Below are positions 28,502 through 37,172 of a stretch of DNA of 64,000 nucleotides, in pieces. The notes beneath the pieces are model-generated. The model saw nothing but the letters and a program-made list of their open reading frames with translations, ran no database searches and was not told where the DNA came from. The stretch's first letter is position 1. Each line of letters starts with the position of its first letter. The translations under genes and the position numbers were made by a program. The stretch comes from Ruegeria sp. HKCCD7303 (GTDB lineage: Bacteria > Pseudomonadota > Alphaproteobacteria > Rhodobacterales > Rhodobacteraceae), in the NCBI RefSeq assembly GCF_013111185.1, contig NZ_WVRE01000002.1, positions 930,001 through 994,000 on the forward strand. Reading direction: 5' to 3'.

Positions 28502-29659
28502 ATGAACATTGCGGGTTTTCTGATTACTCTTGGCGTCCTTTTCCTTGCCGGATTGGTGGCTGATCAGCTTGGTCGGGCCACGCATCTTCCTCGGGTTACG
28601 ACCTTACTTTTCCTCGGCATGATCGCCGGGAACGCCGGAATGGGGTTGATCCCGCTTGACGTTGCAATGTGGTTCGATGAGGTATCCATCGTGGCTTTGA
28701 CCATGGTTGCGTTTCTTCTTGGAGGGTCCTTAACCCGCGAGAACCTTGTTCGACATGGCCGGGCCATTCTGGCAATTTCCATTTCGATCGTGGTTGCCAC
28801 CCTCATTATTGTGTCGGTTGGACTGACCGCAATTGGCGTACCTTTCGGGTTGGCGTTCGTATTGGCGGCAATTGCTACAGCTACGGCTCCGGCTGCCATG
28901 ACAGACGTAATTAGACAGTCTGGGGTATCCAACAATTTCACCGAGACCTTAAAGGGCGTTGTCGCAATTGATGATGCTTGGGGTCTGATCGTTTTCAGCA
29001 TCGCCTTGGTTCTGGCCGGTCATTCGGACGGTTGGGCCACCGTCACGACCACAGCGATCTGGGATTTCGGGGGCGCAATTGTTCTGGGCGGCGTGTTGGG
29101 CATTCCGTCCGCTTACCTGACCGGTCGATTAAAGCCAGGTGAACCAATGCAGGCCGAAGCGGTGGGGATCGTCTTTCTGACAGCGGGTCTTTCGCTCTGG
29201 CTGGAAGTTTCGTTCCTTGTAACAGGCATGGTCGCCGGAGCCGTGATCGGGAACCTTGCCCGCCACCATGACCGAGCCTTTCACGAAATCGAGCACATTC
29301 AATGGCCATTCATGATCCTGTTCTTCCTGCTGGCCGGAGCCTCATTGGATATTGAGGCTTTTGGCTTGATGGGCTGGGCCGGAGCCCTTTTCTTGCTTTT
29401 ACGAACCATTGCACGACTTGTGGGCGGCTTTTGTGGCGCAAGACTAGGAGGCTTACCACGCCGTCAGGCTTACTGGTGTGGCCCCGCTTTACTGCCGCAG
29501 GCAGGGGTTGCAGTGGGGATGGCTTTGGTCGCCGGGGAACAGTTTCCAAATTGGGCGGCATCCATAATGGCCTTTACCTTGGCCAGTACGGTGGCATTTG
29601 AAGTGTTTGGGCCGCCACTGACGCTTATGTCGATCAGACGCACCGCGGATACCGAGTAG
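28502..29659 (+). CDS. Cation:proton antiporter (CPA family)
   Basis: A 385-residue inner-membrane protein with 11-12 hydrophobic helices (MNIAGFLITLGVLFLAGLVADQLG at the start; VVAIDDAWGLIVFSIALVL near 155 carries the paired acidic residues of the transport site). This fits the Na+/H+ exchanger fold of the CPA2/NhaS type. It lacks a C-terminal RCK/TrkA-N domain. It is probably monocistronic, diverging from the phasin operon. Substrate (Na+ or K+) cannot be told. Confidence 0.85.
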   Translation: MNIAGFLITLGVLFLAGLVADQLGRATHLPRVTTLLFLGMIAGNAGMGLIPLDVAMWFDEVSIVALTMVAFLLGGSLTRENLVRHGRAILAISISIVVATLIIVSVGLTAIGVPFGLAFVLAAIATATAPAAMTDVIRQSGVSNNFTETLKGVVAIDDAWGLIVFSIALVLAGHSDGWATVTTTAIWDFGGAIVLGGVLGIPSAYLTGRLKPGEPMQAEAVGIVFLTAGLSLWLEVSFLVTGMVAGAVIGNLARHHDRAFHEIEHIQWPFMILFFLLAGASLDIEAFGLMGWAGALFLLLRTIARLVGGFCGARLGGLPRRQAYWCGPALLPQAGVAVGMALVAGEQFPNWAASIMAFTLASTVAFEVFGPPLTLMSIRRTADTE

Positions 29660-29678
29660 CTGCACGCTCGTTCGGAGC

Positions 29679-30086
29679 CTATTCAGCCTGAACCGATTCA
29701 AGAAAGACGAGCAAATTCGCCAGCGGCAGGCCCACCATCATAGGTTGGCCATTAGGCAAAGCGACAGCGATCTGTTGGTCCGTCTCAAAAACCGCGCCGA
29801 AGATTGGCATTTCGCCCCCATGCGCAAGCAATTGCGAGCGACCGTCAATCTGCTGAGCTATGCGATCTATCGGAAACACGCCGCCGTTTTCGGCCGCCAA
29901 CTTGGTGAGGTCAGGTGTTTGAATAGCAAGCATTTCGGCCATCGGCCCATCGCCAGTCGCTTCGAAACCGTGGCATTGCCAGCAATACGTCCGGTACAAA
30001 TCGCTTCCGTCGCTCACACTTACGTCCTGCGCCAGTGCAGAGCCGGTGACGAACAGCGTCAAAAATACCCCGTGAAATAACTGCAT
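29679..30086 (-). CDS. Small periplasmic cytochrome c
   Basis: A 135-residue class I-like c-type cytochrome starting MQLFHGVFLTLFVTGSALAQ, a signal peptide. The heme motif is CWQCH (near 36), followed by GFEATGDGP, PDLTKLAAENGGVFP and MPIFGAVF, where the Met is the probable second heme ligand. It is paralogous to the cytochrome at 55286-55699. Start chosen at the ATG preceded by TTGGAGGAGC. A weak Fnr-type box is 64 bp upstream. Confidence 0.87.
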   Translation of the reverse strand: MQLFHGVFLTLFVTGSALAQDVSVSDGSDLYRTYCWQCHGFEATGDGPMAEMLAIQTPDLTKLAAENGGVFPIDRIAQQIDGRSQLLAHGGEMPIFGAVFETDQQIAVALPNGQPMMVGLPLANLLVFLESVQAE

Positions 30087-30149
30087 TTGCTCCTCCAATT
30101 CGCTGCTTCCGATGATGGTCCCATTAAATGGCATACTTAAGAAACTTCT

Positions 30150-30163
30150 TTGACCTCGCTCAT
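30150..30163 (-). promoter_or_regulatory. Very weak Fnr-type box before cytochrome c (7/10)
   Basis: TTGAC-CTCG-CTCAT 64 bp before the start. Recorded mainly because its distance matches the better boxes. Confidence 0.2.
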
Positions 30164-30225
30164 GTTGTATGCGCCAAGACGAACGCTGGTGTTTCAGCTT
30201 TATAGCGTTGGAGCACATGCCTGAT

Positions 30226-31878
30226 TTAATCTGCGTCGACCTCCGACTTCGCAGCCTCGGCATGGACCTCGCCACGCTTGCCTCCAAAGGAGGCTCCTTC
30301 CAGTGCATTCAAATGCCAGCGAATTCGCCAAAGATGATAAGACACTCGATGCATCCATCTCAGAGAATCCAACCGAGCCCAGACCACCTCGTCCGGCAAA
30401 CTGTCAGTCGCAGCGTCGGAAATGAGCAAGTCTCTGCGAAGTTTCCTCTGTCGTCGCAGAAAGCGACGAACACGGTTCAGCGTGTTTTCACATTCCTCTT
30501 GGTCATCGATTTTCAAGTAACTGTCAGTTGCCGCAATCACCACCAAAGCAAGCCGTTTCAAACGCCGGTCTTTTGGTAACTCGCTGATCCTGTCAACTTG
30601 GCTACATCGGTAAAGCAACCGATCCAGATGATCGAGTATGTGGTACATACCTTTGATCCTGGAAATCTCGACATCGGACTCGCGGGAAAGCTCTATCTTG
30701 TCTAGATACGCGCGCGCTTCGGCCAAGGCCGTCTCAATGCTGTCCCGCCCGTAGTCGGTTTCGCCTGGCAGCCGCACACCCATACACGACCGAAGGTGCG
30801 CCACTTCGGCCAGCACAATTTGATCGACTGAGGCTTTTGCCGCATCCACCGCTATCTCCGGCAACCCTAGCACGAGCGGATCTAAAGATTTTGTTAGCTC
30901 AGCTCCTCGATCGGGTATAAGCGCCTCGACAAATCTGGCAAACGGCTTGGCGAACGGCAGGATCAAAACCACCCCCAAGGCGTTGAAGAAACTGTGGAAT
31001 GCCACAAGCGCGGTCAAAGAGTTTTGGGCCCCCGCCCCGCTTACAAAGACCGAAGTAAATGGCCCCAGCAAAAAAAACGCCATTACTCCTGTCATCACGT
31101 TGTAGATCACATGGGCAGAACCGGTTCGGCGGGCCATCGTGCCCCCGCCCAAAGTAGCCAGAACGGCCGTAAACGTCGTACCCACATCCATTCCAATGAC
31201 CAACGCCGCCGCTTGAGGGAAGCTCACAGCACCAGCGCTCAGTGCCGCCAAGGCCGTGGCGACACCGGCGCTCGAAGACTGCGTCACCATCGTGATCAGG
31301 ACACCAATCAAGACAAGCTTCAGCCTGCCTAGAAGTGTATCTGGTGGAAAATCAGCAGGCGTAACTACGCCACGAAATGCGTCCAGGCCGGACTTGAGTT
31401 GTTCGATTCCTATGAAAACCAAGCTGAACCCGGCTAACGCCAGCCCAAAGTTAGAAACCGCTTTCCTGCCCGAAAGCGCGAACAATGCGCCAACAAAAAC
31501 AACAGGCAACATCGCTTGCCCAAGGTCCAGCTTGAACCCCAAAAGCGCGACCAGCCAACCTGTCATGGTCGTTCCGATATTGGCTCCAAAGATGATCCCA
31601 AGCGCTTGCGGGAACGTGAGCAAACCAGACGCGACAAAACCCACGGCCGCGACAGTGGTTGCACTGGACGACTGTATTGCAGCTGTCGTGACAGCGCCGG
31701 TCACCGCACCCGTAAGAGGCGTGGACGTGAACCTGCTCAGAACATCGCGCAGCCGCGCACCAGCCAATGCCTTCAACCCGTCCGTCATCAACAGCATTCC
31801 AACCAGGAAGAGACCGATGCCGCCAAATGCTGGTAATAGATTCCAGAACATCACAAACAACTTGCCTTGCTTAGCCAA
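30226..31878 (-). CDS. Na/Pi cotransporter family protein with PhoU-like tail
   Basis: A 550-residue protein. The first ~315 residues hold two inverted Na_Pi_cotrans repeats, each with a QSSSATT/TQSSSAG motif (TAAIQSSSATTVAAV near 66 and TMVTQSSSAGVATAL near 198), expected for a sodium-phosphate symporter. Residues about 330-550 are helical and PhoU-like. Known relatives are NptA/YjbB. A start at residue 10 (MFWNLLPAFGG) is also plausible. A perfect Fnr-type box lies 92 bp upstream. Confidence 0.88.
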   Translation of the reverse strand: MAKQGKLFVMFWNLLPAFGGIGLFLVGMLLMTDGLKALAGARLRDVLSRFTSTPLTGAVTGAVTTAAIQSSSATTVAAVGFVASGLLTFPQALGIIFGANIGTTMTGWLVALLGFKLDLGQAMLPVVFVGALFALSGRKAVSNFGLALAGFSLVFIGIEQLKSGLDAFRGVVTPADFPPDTLLGRLKLVLIGVLITMVTQSSSAGVATALAALSAGAVSFPQAAALVIGMDVGTTFTAVLATLGGGTMARRTGSAHVIYNVMTGVMAFFLLGPFTSVFVSGAGAQNSLTALVAFHSFFNALGVVLILPFAKPFARFVEALIPDRGAELTKSLDPLVLGLPEIAVDAAKASVDQIVLAEVAHLRSCMGVRLPGETDYGRDSIETALAEARAYLDKIELSRESDVEISRIKGMYHILDHLDRLLYRCSQVDRISELPKDRRLKRLALVVIAATDSYLKIDDQEECENTLNRVRRFLRRQRKLRRDLLISDAATDSLPDEVVWARLDSLRWMHRVSYHLWRIRWHLNALEGASFGGKRGEVHAEAAKSEVDAD

Positions 31879-31969
31879 TGTACGACGGGCACGTTCGCTG
31901 TACCCTCGGGGCCGCGAGCAACAGACTGCGGCCCACTTTCAGCCTTGCAGACCCGATGTGACGCGTTGG

Positions 31970-31983
31970 TTGATATAGATCAA
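31970..31983 (-). promoter_or_regulatory. Perfect Fnr/FixK-type box before Na/Pi cotransporter
   Basis: TTGAT-ATAG-ATCAA, matching the consensus in all ten defined positions; 92 bp before the gene start on the minus strand. It could also act on the plus-strand permease 300 bp away. Confidence 0.7.
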
Positions 31984-32087
31984 AGCAGCAACAAGATTCA
32001 CATAGTGAAATAAGAATGTTTTAGCGTAGTCTACGTTCGCCGACCTGTCCCCAAACCAAACAAAGAGGCGAACGGAATTTTGGAGGA

Positions 32088-32142
32088 GTGGAAGTTCCAC
32101 CCACGGGGCTCGGCAAAAGTGATGGCGAGCCCCGAATTTTAT
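32088..32142 (+). promoter_or_regulatory. Leader hairpins with terminator-like structure upstream of APC permease
   Basis: Two adjacent inverted repeats: GTGGAA-g-TTCCAC (32088-32100) and a 9-bp stem CGGGGCTCG / CGAGCCCCG (32104-32112 / 32126-32134) followed by AATTTTATT. The second looks like an intrinsic terminator about 145 bp ahead of the permease ATG. An attenuator, riboswitch expression platform or terminator of a small RNA are all possible; no known riboswitch class was recognised. Confidence 0.45.
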
Positions 32143-32284
32143 TGGCGCCCAATTCGCCCGAACGTTGAGACAAATCGAATTCGATGGATTCAACTGCGGG
32201 GACAAGGTGAGCCGCAAATCGCTAACCGTAAGGAGAATGGCATTATTGGCAACAGACAAACAGACCAGTCGGTGAAAAGCGCCT

Positions 32285-33505
32285 ATGAACTCTGTTGATC
32301 CCAAAGAACAGAAACTTAAACGGGCCCTTACGACCCCATTGCTAACGCTTTATGGCCTTGGCGTAACGGTAGGAGCTGGCATTTACGTTTTAGTCGGTGC
32401 AACAGCAGACATTGCCGGACCTTTCGCGGCGTTGTCATTCGTTGTAGCCGCGCTCGTCGTATCACTAACCGCGCTTTCTTATGCAGAACTCGCAACACGA
32501 TTTCCTGTGAGTGCTGGTGAAGCAGCCTATGTTGAGGCGGGGTTCCAGAAAAACTGGATGGCGGTTTTCGTTGGACTTGCGGTGGCAGCCTCGGGCGTTA
32601 TCTCCGCGTCGGCCGTTGCAATTGGCGCAGCATCCTATCTGCATGCATTGACCGGCTTAGCCATCCCTTTACTGACCATCAGCGTAGTATTGATCATGGG
32701 CGCTATTGCACTTTGGGGAATAACGGAGTCGGTTCTCGTTGCAGCAATCATTACGATCATCGAAATCGCAGGTCTTCTCTTTGTGATTGGCTGGGGCATG
32801 TCCATTCAGGATCCGCAAGGATACAGGATCAGTTCAATGCTTCCCCCGCTTGAACTTGACGCGTGGAGAGGCATTTTTGCAGCATCGCTTCTCGCCTTCT
32901 TTGCCTTTGTTGGCTTCGAAGACATGGCCAATGTCGCAGAAGAGGTTAAAGACCCGGTACACACCATCCCAAAGGCTATTTTGCTAACGCTGGTTCTGGC
33001 GACCGTGTTGTATCTTGGGACCTCAATGACAGTTCTGCTTGTTGTTCCAATTGATGTTCTTTCAATGTCCTCGGCACCACTTGCGCTTGTGTTTTCAAAT
33101 GCGCCTGAGGTGATCAAACAAGGCTTTTCTGCAGTCGCGATTGTGGCGACGGTCAATGGGGTACTAATCCAGATGATCATGTCATCACGGGTGATCTACG
33201 GGCTTGCTGACAGGGATCACCTGCCGAAAGTCCTGGCAACAGTACCTCAAGCAACGCAGACACCGGTTGTCGCTACTTTGCTGGTCGTGGCGATCATCGT
33301 TTTGCTAACCCAAACGTTGCCGATAGGTATTCTGGCTGAACGCACGTCTCAGATCGTTCTGGGCGTCTTTGTGCTTGTCAACATCGCGCTGATCCTGCTG
33401 AAGATGAAGCCAAGCGATACTAAAGAGCACTTCAAAGTTCCACTTTTCGTGCCCATCCTTGGAGTCATCACAAGCACAATGCTCTTCGGAGCAGGGTTTC
33501 TCTAG
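32285..33505 (+). CDS. APC-family amino acid permease
   Basis: A 406-residue inner-membrane transporter of the amino acid-polyamine-organocation family. The opening helix has LTLYGLGVTVGAGIYVLVGA, the GAGIY motif of APC helix 1, followed by SYAELATRFPVSAGEAAYVE (helix 2-3 loop). About 11-12 helices are visible. Substrate is not deducible. The stop is 4 bp before the next gene, so the two form an operon. The protein is slightly short at the C-terminus for the family. Confidence 0.87.
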   Translation: MNSVDPKEQKLKRALTTPLLTLYGLGVTVGAGIYVLVGATADIAGPFAALSFVVAALVVSLTALSYAELATRFPVSAGEAAYVEAGFQKNWMAVFVGLAVAASGVISASAVAIGAASYLHALTGLAIPLLTISVVLIMGAIALWGITESVLVAAIITIIEIAGLLFVIGWGMSIQDPQGYRISSMLPPLELDAWRGIFAASLLAFFAFVGFEDMANVAEEVKDPVHTIPKAILLTLVLATVLYLGTSMTVLLVVPIDVLSMSSAPLALVFSNAPEVIKQGFSAVAIVATVNGVLIQMIMSSRVIYGLADRDHLPKVLATVPQATQTPVVATLLVVAIIVLLTQTLPIGILAERTSQIVLGVFVLVNIALILLKMKPSDTKEHFKVPLFVPILGVITSTMLFGAGFL

Positions 33506-33509
33506 CCAT

Positions 33510-35126
33510 ATGACTACCAGTCGACCGTCCATAGGATTGCGCCTTTCAGTCTGGTGGCACAGAACCTTCGTGGATCTGGCTCAGCAACTGCAATGGTCCT
33601 ATCTGCCGCCTTTGATGGTCTACTTCGCGGCGGGTGTATCAGGGCTGACCTCGGTCGTCGGAGCCTTTTTTCTGAAAGACTATCTCAACTTGTCCGCCTC
33701 ATTCGTTGCAGGGCTCGCGTTTTGGGCGGGTATCCCTTGGATTCTTAAAATGCCGCTTGGTCATGTCGTGGACCTGTTTTGGCGCTGGAAATCCCTGCTG
33801 ATCCTGTTTGGCGCGTCCCTCATCGCGTTATCGTTGCTCATCATGTATCGGCTCGTGGTAGCACCCGCGCAGATGGCCTCCACGATGCCGCTGGAAGACT
33901 GGTATGTTGTTGCGCTGCTGTTGGCACCCTCGGGCTATGCCATTCAGGATGTCGTTGCTGACGCCATGACGGTCGAGGCGGTTCCAACGGTTGACCAGCA
34001 CGGCCAACCGTTTACGCCTGAAGAAACCCGTGCACAGCACACAACAATGCAAACTCTGGGCAGAGTCGCGATCATTTCCGGGTTTGCGGCGGTTGCGGCT
34101 GTGAACATCTGGATTTTCTCTGGAACAGAAAACCTTCAAAAATCCGATCGCCTCGCGCTTTATGGCCAGGTTTACCTGATAGCGCTGGCAATCCCGGTGT
34201 TGTCCGTGAGCGGCGTTGTTCTTCACAGCTTGATACAGCGGCAGCGCATCCGGCGGGGCCACCCGACACACGCGCCAGAGGGCGCCACCGAAGTCAAGTG
34301 GTCCATATTACTCGGCGGCCTCGCATTCGTTGTTCTCAGCATTGTACTGGGAACCGCGGACTTCGAATTTGCGCAAGAAACAGTCTTTGCCGTTTCCCTG
34401 ACGGTGATCCTGTACCTTATGTCGCGTCTGCTGAAAGAGTTGGAACCGGCTCAGGCCAAGGCTCTGATTGGAACGGCCACAATCATTTTTGTGTTTCGCG
34501 CTGTGCCTCTCCCTGGGCCTGGTCTGACTTGGTTCGAAATCGATGAACTGGGGTTCGATGAACAGTTCCTTGCAATCTTGGCTTTGTTAACGTCACTGCT
34601 GGCGTTGCTCGGATTAATCGTTTTGCGCCCCTTCATGGCGAACCGCTCGATTGCGCATGTAGTGATATTGCTGACAATCGCGGCAGGCATACTCGCCCTG
34701 CCTAACCTTGCTCTCTACTACGGCATTCATGAATGGACAGCGGAGCGAACCGGCGGAATTGTAGACGCAAGATTTATTGCCATTCTCGACACCGCTGTTG
34801 AGTCTCCACTCGGACAGATCGCTATGGTCCCGATGTTGGCTTGGATCGCGCGCAATGCTCCCGTTCAGTTAAAGGCGACTTTCTTTGCAGTGATGGCATC
34901 GTTTACCAACATGGCATTGTCGGCAAGCAGTCTCGGCACCAAATACCTCAACCAAACATTTATCGTCACTCGCGCTGTCACAAATCCAGAAACTGGCGCT
35001 GTCACCTCTACCGCAGACTACAGTCAGCTTGGATACTTGCTGATCTCAGTCGCGTTGATCTCAGTGATCGTTCCGCTGGTGACAGTGTTCTTTGTTCAAA
35101 GCTCTCGCTTCCAAACGAGCGAGTGA
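33510..35126 (+). CDS. MFS transporter of the BT1 (folate/biopterin) type
   Basis: A 538-residue membrane protein with ~12 hydrophobic helices starting MTTSRPSIG. The block LPPLMVYFAAGVSGLTSVVGAFFLKDYLNLSA and SGYAIQDVVADAMTVEAV resemble BT1-family transporters of cyanobacteria, plants and bacteria. Substrate unknown. The track-like longer frame begins inside the permease gene; the chosen ATG is 4 bp after that stop. The gene ends at base 35126, touching the convergent protease gene. Confidence 0.75.
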   Translation: MTTSRPSIGLRLSVWWHRTFVDLAQQLQWSYLPPLMVYFAAGVSGLTSVVGAFFLKDYLNLSASFVAGLAFWAGIPWILKMPLGHVVDLFWRWKSLLILFGASLIALSLLIMYRLVVAPAQMASTMPLEDWYVVALLLAPSGYAIQDVVADAMTVEAVPTVDQHGQPFTPEETRAQHTTMQTLGRVAIISGFAAVAAVNIWIFSGTENLQKSDRLALYGQVYLIALAIPVLSVSGVVLHSLIQRQRIRRGHPTHAPEGATEVKWSILLGGLAFVVLSIVLGTADFEFAQETVFAVSLTVILYLMSRLLKELEPAQAKALIGTATIIFVFRAVPLPGPGLTWFEIDELGFDEQFLAILALLTSLLALLGLIVLRPFMANRSIAHVVILLTIAAGILALPNLALYYGIHEWTAERTGGIVDARFIAILDTAVESPLGQIAMVPMLAWIARNAPVQLKATFFAVMASFTNMALSASSLGTKYLNQTFIVTRAVTNPETGAVTSTADYSQLGYLLISVALISVIVPLVTVFFVQSSRFQTSE

Positions 35127-36722
35127 TCACTGGCTTTCGACCTCTCCCAGCAAAGCTTTGAGATGTGCCACTGGAACACCAATATTCGACCCCCCAAACT
35201 CAGGCAGGATCGCGGCGTTGATGGCAACGACCTCTCCTCGCCGATTGAGCGCAGGCCCTCCGCTTCCGCCGGTTGTGGTTTCAGCATCATAGACGATGGC
35301 ACCCGAACTGGTCCGGGCAACGATCCCCCGGCTGGCGAGGGGTTGGATTTTGCTTTGAGCAGACAGCTGAGACGCTATGGACCAGAAATTCAGGGTTCCA
35401 TCTTTCTCCAGCGTTTCCAAAAAGCCCGGCCCCGCTTGGGCGATCAAAGCCTTTAAACCTGTTGGGTATCCCAGCAAGTACAGTTCTTCTCCGGCCTGCG
35501 GAGCGGCATCTGCCAACGGCATCCCCAAGCCGTGTACCTTACCTGGATCAACTGCCAATATCGCCAAGTCTGCCATTTCACTGAACCTTTCCAATTGAGC
35601 GTCTATTGGTTCAGCTTGATCCGGCAGATAGGCCAACAACCTCAACATTTCTGCCCTAAGGCCCGCGTCTTTCAGAGTTTGCTCTCTGTCTCCCGAAGTC
35701 CAAGGTAAAGCGACATGACGATTGGTGGCCATTAACGGAACCCCTTCCAACAGAAAGCCGGTGCCGGTGAACTGAAATTCAGCGGGTTCGCCCATCGCAC
35801 CCGGTTCAATCAAAGGCTGGCCTAAAGGGGTTTTCAGCTTTTCTCCGTTCGGCCCCAATACATGCCGCAAAAGCTTCCCGCTTTCCAAGTGCCGCAACCC
35901 ATAAGCGCCCTGAATAAAAGCGACGGATCGAGTCGAAGCTGCGATCACTCGGGTTGGCGCTCCTGCTCTGTGTTCCAGCGTCCCTAATCGCTGCTCAGCC
36001 GACAAAACTTGGCTTTCGAATGCTTCTCGCAACGAGGCCAAATCCTTGGGCGTGAGTGCGTCTTCCCGAGTCTGTGCAAGCATAATTGCAACCGCTTCGA
36101 TCTTACGGGATTCCTGTTCGATGCTGTCCGCCAAGCGTCTGTCGTTTTGGTAAAGCAGGAACCCAAAGCCTAAGATCACAAGCAGCGCAGCTACGACTGT
36201 GATCCTGAACAGAAATGTGGTCTGGGACACAAGCCGACGCCCGCTGTCGCGCAACGCGCCAGACATTTTCTTGGCGAACGGTCGCCGGCTAGTACGAGTA
36301 TAGGCGTATGCATCACTGAGGATATCTTCAACCGAATGGCGAACAGGATACGAGTGATTGCACAACCTGTACCGAGACATCGGACCTTTTTCGCCGAACT
36401 CGATCATGTCGCCATGAACAAGCAGCGTTGAAGAGATTTCTTGCCCGTTCACCCACACATTTCGTCCCGCTGACACGGTTATCGCATATCCGTCATCTGC
36501 CCATTGAAGGGTGGCGATATCGTTATCATGCGGGGGCAGGTCGTCTTTGGGGCGAACGCTTAACGCTCTGCCTTCACCAACAGATACGGTCAGAGCATTG
36601 TCAGCAAGCCAGTTTACGTTACCACGCGATGGTCCAGTGAGGCTCTCTAAGAAAGCCCGCACTTCCCTTCTGTCAACAGTACTCGAGGGCGCGACACCAT
36701 TCTCGCCCGGCTTGCGCATTTC
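35127..36722 (-). CDS. FHA-domain membrane-anchored trypsin-like serine protease
   Basis: About 531 residues. An N-terminal FHA-like domain (roughly 30-130; VWVNGQEIS, LVHGDMIEFGEKG) is followed by a transmembrane helix near 180-200 (ITVVAALLVILGFGFLLY), a coiled-coil-like stretch and a trypsin-type protease domain. The catalytic triad is visible: His in ATNRHVALPW, Asp in MADLAILAVD and Ser in TTGGSGGPALN. The FHA part would be cytoplasmic and the protease periplasmic. An alternative ATG 12 codons upstream (36758) is possible. Target proteins unknown. Confidence 0.85.
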   Translation of the reverse strand, partial: EMRKPGENGVAPSSTVDRREVRAFLESLTGPSRGNVNWLADNALTVSVGEGRALSVRPKDDLPPHDNDIATLQWADDGYAITVSAGRNVWVNGQEISSTLLVHGDMIEFGEKGPMSRYRLCNHSYPVRHSVEDILSDAYAYTRTSRRPFAKKMSGALRDSGRRLVSQTTFLFRITVVAALLVILGFGFLLYQNDRRLADSIEQESRKIEAVAIMLAQTREDALTPKDLASLREAFESQVLSAEQRLGTLEHRAGAPTRVIAASTRSVAFIQGAYGLRHLESGKLLRHVLGPNGEKLKTPLGQPLIEPGAMGEPAEFQFTGTGFLLEGVPLMATNRHVALPWTSGDREQTLKDAGLRAEMLRLLAYLPDQAEPIDAQLERFSEMADLAILAVDPGKVHGLGMPLADAAPQAGEELYLLGYPTGLKALIAQAGPGFLETLEKDGTLNFWSIASQLSAQSKIQPLASRGIVARTSSGAIVYDAETTTGGSGGPALNRRGEVVAINAAILPEFGGSNIGVPVAHLKALLGEVESQ

Positions 36723-37172
36723 GACCACCTCTCTTGACGCGTGTACGCATTCTAACACGCCTCAGCACGAAACTCATCGTACCGCTCGCGCAATAAATTT
36801 TTCCAATATAAATAGACTCTTGCAATCTCTGGCCAAGTTCATTCCTGTCCTTGCTTCCGGACCGCAACTCAAAGAGGATTGACCGATAGCCAACCCTCTG
36901 CGCCGTCTTTCCTTGGTTCGATTTCGCGCACAACACTGCGGCAGAAAACACCGTCTCAGACCTTGATCTTGCGCAAGCAATCACTCTTGGCATTGACAGC
37001 ATTGAGCGCACCTACCGGGCTTGATGAATGAAGAACAGCCCGCCAACAGACAGCCCCGTCGCCCCACAGGAACGAATAATTTCAGAAGTCTTGATCGGAT
37101 TCACAGGTCCGCCTACCGTTTGAATTTAATGAGTTCGAGTTGCCCACTTATAAAACCGCGGAGCAAATCCGT
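36723..37172. other. Divergent intergenic region, protease / flavocytochrome
   Basis: About 450 bp without a credible gene. It carries the promoters of both divergent genes, including a weak Fnr-type box at 37091. Open frames across it show no family features. Confidence 0.5.
37091..37104 (+). promoter_or_regulatory. Weak Fnr-type box before flavocytochrome (8/10)
   Basis: TTGAT-CGGA-TTCAC, 68 bp before the chosen ATG. Half-site one is perfect. Confidence 0.35.

Noticed and set aside
32080-32298. 72-codon ORF in the leader of the APC permease
   Set aside because: It runs through the two hairpins, has no family resemblance, and overlaps the permease start in another frame; the region is better explained as untranslated leader.
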